64,000 bases of DNA, taken from positions 98,559,951 through 98,623,950 of the forward strand of contig NC_071389.1 in the NCBI RefSeq assembly GCF_022682495.2. Reading direction: 5' to 3'. Below are positions 58,521-64,000 of the stretch, in pieces; position 1 is the first letter of the stretch; every line of letters starts with the position of its first letter. Origin of the DNA: Desmodus rotundus. Lineage: Eukaryota > Chordata > Mammalia > Chiroptera > Phyllostomidae. A model generated the notes under the pieces. That model had not been told where the DNA came from and did not search any database. It worked only from the letters and a program-made list of their open reading frames with translations. A program made the position numbers and the translations under genes.

Positions 58521-59373
58521 TACACCCATACTGTTTTTTCTTGATTTTTTCCACTCAACGATGTGTACTGAAGGGCTTTTCCTGTGATGGTACCAAGATG
58601 CTGAATTCTTTTTAATGCCTAGGTAGGATTCCACTATGTGTATTAATCAAGGGTATGTCAGCCCATGAGGGAAGAGAAGCTTCTCAAAGGGGATGCTATA
58701 AGGAGGGGAAAGGTGCAGGTCACCAAACAACACTTGTGCACCCTTTCTCTACCCCCACACGTACAGTGTTGAAGCCACCCTACAGAGCACAATGAACAAC
58801 CCCACCCAAGCTTGGGCATGACTGACAAGACTGATGGTGCCACACATTACAAAAGGACGCAAAAAGATTTATTATTCACATGAAGAGTCTGGAAAGGGAA
58901 GGGTAGCTTCCAAGCTGCTGGAGAGCAGGGGTGGGCAACTAGCTCTGGCTAGGGCTTGTATGGTTTAAACTTGAGGGAGCCAAGTAGGGAGTATGCAAGC
59001 TTTCTTATCAGCTTGCCTAAATGTGAACAGAGGGGAAGAAGGAGGGTAAGGTTCAAGAGCTGTTAGGAATCACATCTTAAAAATGGGGTCAAACTCTTTA
59101 TTAGATATCATCCCTAATTTTTTGATTCTTTAAATACCATTCACACCTCTCCAAAATGGTCTTCCTAAAACATGAATGTTTTCATTTTCACTATTCTCAA
59201 AAACTTAGTGAATTTGTACAGGCTAGAATAAAGGCTAAATTTCTAAAATGTAGCATTCTAGGACCTCTGTGAAATTTCTCCAAACTTCTCATAACTTTTT
59301 TTGACTACATCACCCCCATCCCATTGAATAACCTTCCTTCCAGTTTTGAACTTCTAAATGAACTTTTAAAAAT
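58521..59373. other. No recognised element
   Basis: Unique-looking sequence; nothing supported on either strand. Confidence 0.5.
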
Positions 59374-59560
59374 TCATTAAAAAATTATATTTTATTGTCT
59401 ATGCTATTATAGTTGTCCCAGTTTTTCATCCTGCCCCCATTCCCACAGCTACCTCACTAACTCAGGTTATCCGCACATCGTTGTCCATGTCTATGGGTCA
59501 TTAGTATGAGTGGGAACCCCAAAATACCCATAATTATCTTCTGGAGAGGGTGAGGCCCTT
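59374..59560 (-). mobile_element. HAL1/L1 3' end fragment, antisense
   Basis: TATATTTTATTGTCTATGCT-ATTATAGTTGTCCCAG is the reverse complement of the HAL1 3' terminus; CATGTCTATGGGTCATTAGT matches the conserved ATGACCCATGGACATGAAC box. The rest of the element is missing (5' truncated). Confidence 0.8.
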
Positions 59561-59699
59561 GTAGTACAGGCTTCCCCCACTAGGTAAGTGTTCCAGGAAC
59601 CCATCTGTATCAGTGTACCAGCTGGTGTTATTGTGAGAGGCTGCATTCAGCTTCAGTGAATTTGTTTTGAAGAATCCTCCAATATGTTTGCTATTTCAC

Positions 59700-60237
59700 A
59701 ATGGGTGAGTTAAGAGCACACAGGCCCAGAACACATTTAGTGTTCAGCAGTTTTTTTTTAATAAAGATTTTATTTATTCATTTTTAGAACAGGAGGAAGG
59801 GAGGGAAAAAGCGAGGGAGAGAAACATCAATGTGTGGTTGCCTCTCACCCATCCCCACTGGGGAACTGGCCCACAACCAGGCATGTGCCATGAATGGGAA
59901 TCGAACTGGTGACCCTTTGGTTCACGGGCTGGTGCTCAATCCACTGAGCCACACCAGCCAGGGCTGTTCAGCAGTTTTTGACCAAAAATGGTGTGACGCC
60001 CATGCCCTACACTCCTTATTAACCTGATCTTGCCCTGAGCGACTTTTTTTGTTTCCCTGGAAGAAAAGAGTCCTCAAAGGGAAACGTTTTGCTGATGTGG
60101 AAGAGGTGAAACAAAAAAGGGCAGCGGCACTAAAAGGCATCAAAATCGATGAGTTCAAAAACTGTTTTGAGCAGTGGAAAAAATGTCTCAATAAGTGTAT
60201 TGTATCAAATGGAGAATACATTGAAAGTGGCTGATGT
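59700..60237 (+). pseudogene. Mariner transposase 3' half, split by a Ves SINE
   Basis: Before the SINE, GCACACAGGCCCAGAACACA reads as the catalytic HTA-type stretch and TGTTCAGCAGTTTTT as VQQFL. After it come LTKNG, a degraded PYSPDLA-type block with an in-frame stop, then RVLKGKRFADVEEVK, EFKNCFEQWKKCLNKCI and NGEYIESG-stop (TGA 60235), the mariner transposase C-terminus. This is a different subfamily from the relic at 10277-10893. Only the last third is preserved, with stops and frameshifts, so it is dead. Confidence 0.83.
59756..59964 (-). repeat. Ves SINE inserted in the mariner relic
   Basis: TTTAATAAAGATTTTATTTA ... CATCAATGTGTGGTTGCCTC ... ACTGAGCCACACCAGCCAGG. Perfect 15-bp duplications TGTTCAGCAGTTTTT flank it (59741-59755, 59965-59979). 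Confidence 0.95.
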
Positions 60238-60289
60238 TTAAACATGTAAGGCTACAGAATTATTTTTAAGTGAATTCTGGGTTTTTTGG

Positions 60290-60965
60290 GTCTCCCCTCA
60301 TATATGTTCTTAGGTCACTCTATTCCCTATGCTGTACTTTACATCCCCATTACTATTCTGTAAGTACCAGTTTGTACTTCTTAATCCCTTCACCTCGTCA
60401 CCCATTACCCTAAAAACCCCTCCCATCTGGCAATCATCAAAACCCTCTCTGCATTCCACAATTCTATCTCTGTTCTTGTTCGCTTAGTTTGTTTTTTATA
60501 TTCAATTGTTGATAGATATATATTTGTTACCATTTTATTTTTCATAGTTTTGTAACATTCCATATAATAATGGTTTTGTGATGATGTTCTCCTTTAGATT
60601 TTCTTGTCTGTTTCTTCCACCAACTCAATCCCTATTGGTTTATGCAGTTAGAAGTTACAGGGACTTATCTTTCTGGCACCAGAACCCTAGGCTAGGGGCG
60701 ACTTGTGTTGGGCTGGGACTCCTCATATCCAAGATAACCCTCCCAAATTTTTATCCACCACATGTGGCTATGGAATCATCATGTTACATGTCTCTGCCAC
60801 TCCTACCAGTCTGGATGTATATGATTTATTTAATTCCTTTGTTGTCGTATTTCTATTCAACTCGATTTCTGACAGTTCTGAGTGTTCTATAATTTAGCTG
60901 AAATTTTGATGTGGTTGTTCAAGGAGGTGAGCTGTGTTTACCTATGCCACCATGTGGACCTGAAG
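60290..60965 (-). mobile_element. HAL1 lacking ORF1 (internal deletion), antisense
   Basis: The left part is an antisense 3' UTR (ATTCCCTATGCTGTACTTTA ... TGTGATGATGTTCTCCTTTA) as at 30590-30870. From ~60605 it jumps directly to antisense 5' UTR (TATGCAGTTAGAAGTTACAG ... CCTACCAGTCTGGATGTAT ... CACCATGTGGACCTGAAG). All of ORF1, ~1.2 kb in sister copies, is absent. Confidence 0.8.
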
Positions 60966-60971
60966 TTGATA

Positions 60972-61180
60972 AGTGTTTTTTAAAAAATATTTTATTTATT
61001 TTCAGAGAGAGGAGAAGGGAGGGAAAATGAGGGAGAGAAACATCAATTGGTTGCCTCCCCCTCACCCCCACCGGGAACTTAGCATGCAACCCAGGCATGT
61101 GCCCTGACAGAGAATCTAACCAGTGACCTTTTGGTCCGCAGGCTGGCACCCAGTCCACTAAGCAACACCAGCCAGGGCAA
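60972..61180 (-). repeat. Ves SINE, antisense
   Basis: TTTTTTAAAAAATATTTTAT ... AACATCAATTGGTTGCCTCC ... CTAAGCAACACCAGCCAGGG. Confidence 0.92.
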
Positions 61181-61415
61181 GGTTTTTCGTTTGTTTGTTT
61201 TTTTAAATGCACACTGTTACAACAGCTGTCATGATACAATCTAAAAATTATTTTGAATGAAGTTAAACTATGCTACTGGAGCCATATTACGGAAAAAACC
61301 AAATGAACTTTTTGGCCAAGTCAATATTTTAAAATACTATAATTTATGCATGATACTAATCTCAACAGTGGTATGATTATGACCTTAATCTTCCTTGCAT
61401 TTTCTAGCCATTTCT

Positions 61416-63251
61416 TTTTTTAAGTATATTTTATTGATTATGCTATTACAGTTGTCCCATTCCTTTTTTCTCCCTTTTATCCCCCTCTGCCTGGAACCCT
61501 CATTCCCTCCAGCATTCCCTGCCCCCTTAGCTCATGTCCACGGGTCATACATATAAGTTCTTTGGCTTCTCCATTTCCTATACTATTCTTAACCTCCCCC
61601 TGTGTATTTTGTACCTACCATTTATGCTACTTATTCCCTGTACCTTTTCCTCCATTCTCCCTGTTCTTCTTCCCCACTGACAACCTTCCACGTGATCTCC
61701 ATTTCTGTGATTCTGTTCCTGTTCTAGTTGTTTGCTTAGTTTGGTTTTGTTTTGGGTTTTTTTTTTTTTTAGGTTAAGTAGTTGATATTTTAAAGTTTGT
61801 TGTCATTTTACTGTTCATATTTTTGATCATCTTCTTTTTCTTAGATAAGTCCCTTTAACATTTCATATAAGGGCTTGGTGATGATGAACTCCTTTAACTT
61901 GACCTTATCTGGGAAGTACTTTATCTGCCCTTCTATTCGAAATGATAGCTTTGCTAGATAGAGTAATCTTGGATGTTGGTCCTTGCCTTTCTTGACTTGG
62001 AATACTTTTTCCAGCCCCTTCTTGCCTGCAAGTTTTTTTTTTTTTTTTTTTTTTTTTGAGAAATCAGCTTATAGTCTTATGGGAACTCCTTTGTAGGTAA
62101 CTATTTCCTTTTCTCTTGCTGCTTTTCAGATTCTCTCCTTATATTTACTCTTGGGTAATGTAATTATGATGTGTCTTCGTGTGTTTCTCCTTGGATCCAA
62201 TCTCTTTGGGACTCTGTGCTTCCTGGACTTGCATGTCTATTTCCTTTGCCAGATTGGGGAAGTTCTCTTTCATTATATTTTCAAACAAGTTTTTAATTTC
62301 TCACTCTTCCTCTTCTCCTTCTGGCACCCCTATGATTCAGATGTTTGAATGTTTAAAGTTGTCCTAGAGGTTCCTAAGCCTCTCCTCATTTTTTTGAATT
62401 ATTGGTTCTTCATTCTGTTGTGGTTGAATATTTATTTCTTCCTTTTGTTCCAAATCGTTGATCTGAGTGTCAGTTTCCTTCCCTTCACTCTTGGTTCCCT
62501 GTGTATTTTGCTTTTTATGCCCTTCACTTCTTTTATTTTGCAACCATATTCAATAATTTCTGTGAGCATCCTGATTACCAGTGTTTTGAACTCTGCATCT
62601 GATAGGTAGTCTATTTCCTCATCACTTAGTTCTTTTTCTGGAGTTTTCATCTATTCTTTCATTTGGGCCATATTTCTTTGTCTTGGTGCACCTGTTTCAT
62701 TGTAAGGGGCAGAGCTATAGGTATTTGCTAGAGCAGGGCAACCCACTTGGCTCCATTGTGGCGCTGTATGTGGGGGAGGGTTCAGAGAGAGAACAATGCT
62801 AGTTGCTCAGCTCTTGCTCTGCTTTCAAGAGACTGGAAGTTTCTTCCCCCACCACAACTCCCAAAGCCAGAGGTTCTGAGGCCTTATCTTGCCTGTGCTG
62901 GAACCCTGGGTTGGATGATCTGTCTTACTCCCCAGTTGTTTCTCCCAGTTTTTCTGCACACGAATGTGGGACCTTCCAGTCTACCAGCCACTGCAGTTGC
63001 TGCCTCACCCACCTAGTCTGCCACCCGCCACTCCACGCATCCTCTCTGCCCCGGCTGCCAGTCTCTGTGCCTTGTACCAGCCTGGATGAATGTTTCTTCT
63101 TTCACTCCTTGCTTGTCAGACTTCTATACAGTTAGATTTTCTGGCAGTTCTGGTTTTTTGTTTCTAAATTGGCTGTGTCCTTCTTTTGGTTGTGTGAGGA
63201 GGCGAAGCCTATCTACCTTCTCCTGTATCTTGGCTGGAACTCTCCACTTTG
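61416..63251 (-). mobile_element. HAL1, near full length, antisense
   Basis: The 3' end is at the left (AAGTATATTTTATTGATTAT-GCTATTACAGTTGTCCC), ORF1 is reversed in ~61880-62690, and the 5' UTR at the right ends CTTCTCCTGTATCTTGGCTG. No ORF2. ORF1 is interrupted (a T-run at 62034-62057 and shifts). Likely target-site duplication TAGCCATTTCT (61405-61415) and TAGCAATTTCT (63252-63262). It shares the 3' UTR type of the intact copy at 8357-10260. Confidence 0.85.
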
Positions 63252-63262
63252 TAGCAATTTCT

Positions 63263-64000
63263 AAATTTTCTATTCTGCTATAATTTGTTGGGGGAGGTGG
63301 TAGTTTTAGATTTTTTCTTTTAAAGATCAGTTTCATTTAGGCAAAATAAGAAAAAAGAAACAATTCAAAAACAATATCCTTGCATATATACAAAGTCAGC
63401 AATACCCAGAATACTATTCTTATAAAAGTTCCATAAATTCCTAAGAGTTTGAAAAGTTTATTCATATATTTGGCAGAATTAAAATTAAATTTCTCTTTAA
63501 AAATGGAAATATAGCATAATAAATGAATTTAACATTAATTTTTTCCTACTCTTGGATGCTAAAACATTCTAATGGAAATAAAAAGATGATTTATCACCCA
63601 CTAGCAATGAAGAAAACATGAAGCCATGGATAAAGACATTATGTTTTAATTTATTACACCTCAAGTGAGCTTCATCCCCCATAAGTGATGTTGCCAAAGT
63701 TGTCCTTTTCACAAAATACCTTTATAAATACTGTGGTTACTCTGGTTTGTAGCCATCTCCTTCAGACAGTGTATCAGTGGAAAAGAATCCCCATTTCAGT
63801 AAATGTTAAAACTACTCTATGTGTAATGTCACTAACCTCATGTTAATCATGGCTTTTGGCGTTTGCAGGAGAAATAAAATAGGAAAAGACCAGTTCTGGA
63901 GGCTGTGGCTCTTCCCCAAACGGGAACACCACATCTACAATGCCAGAAATACCTGGGGAGTCCACAGAGGTCTTCCTTTAAGGATGAAGAGCCTCATCCC
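63263..64000. other. Unique-looking right end, possible acceptor near 63868
   Basis: AT-rich sequence to ~63860. TTTTGGCGTTTGCAG precedes a GC-richer stretch that stays open in one + frame to the window end (RNKIGKDQFWRLWLFPKREH and onward, ~43 residues). A weak polypyrimidine tract and no recognised similarity leave its status open. In human the next + strand gene here would be ECM2, but I do not recognise ECM2 in it. Confidence 0.3.

Noticed and set aside
30393..64000. Search for the preceding CENPP exon (ending ...FKHLK in human) on the minus strand
   Set aside because: No matching exon seen by eye; the intron is expected to be very long, so absence is not taken as gene loss.

Overview
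This is a mammalian genomic window, almost certainly from a bat. The organism call rests on many copies of the tRNA-derived Ves SINE on both strands, a SINE family known only from Chiroptera. I recognise no Helibat-type Helitron ends, which weakly argues against a vesper bat, but that point is inference. There are no prokaryotic features.

Two genes lie tail to tail. IPPK (inositol-pentakisphosphate 2-kinase) enters from the left on the + strand. Its last five coding exons (1-207, 1357-1507, 2143-2245, 20078-20157, 22685-22910) keep phase across every junction, encode the C-terminal ~255 residues, and are followed by a ~2.3 kb 3' UTR with an AATAAA at 25183. CENPP (CENP-P, an inner-kinetochore CCAN subunit) enters from the right on the - strand. 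Its last three exons (30313-30392, 25723-25814, 25242-25372) are present. The two 3' ends lie within ~50 bp and probably overlap. In human, CENPP carries ECM2, ASPN, OMD and OGN inside a large intron, so the right half of the window is probably CENPP intron. I did not find the next upstream CENPP exon.

The rest is mostly transposable elements. The 17.8 kb IPPK intron (2246-20077) holds old L1 fragments in both orientations, a complete half-L1 (HAL1) with intact ORF1 and 16-bp target-site duplications (8357-10260), an internally deleted mariner, a mariner MITE and a Ves-in-Ves nest. The right half holds at least six more HAL1-type copies, a TIR transposon whose end folds into a perfect hairpin (40730-41677), an LTR-like segment, a second mariner relic split by a Ves SINE, hAT and MIR relics, and more Ves SINEs.

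The most unusual structures are: (1) a templated-insertion scar inside the HAL1 at 45574-47716, built from a 76-bp copy of sequence 2.3 kb away, a 20-bp inverted copy and an 8-bp snap-back; (2) two inverted HAL1 copies flanking an 80-nt CENPP exon, one ending about 30 nt from its 3' splice site, and sharing a high-identity patch that suggests gene conversion; (3) a local concentration of ORF1-only HAL1 elements, one of which may still encode a working ORF1 protein.
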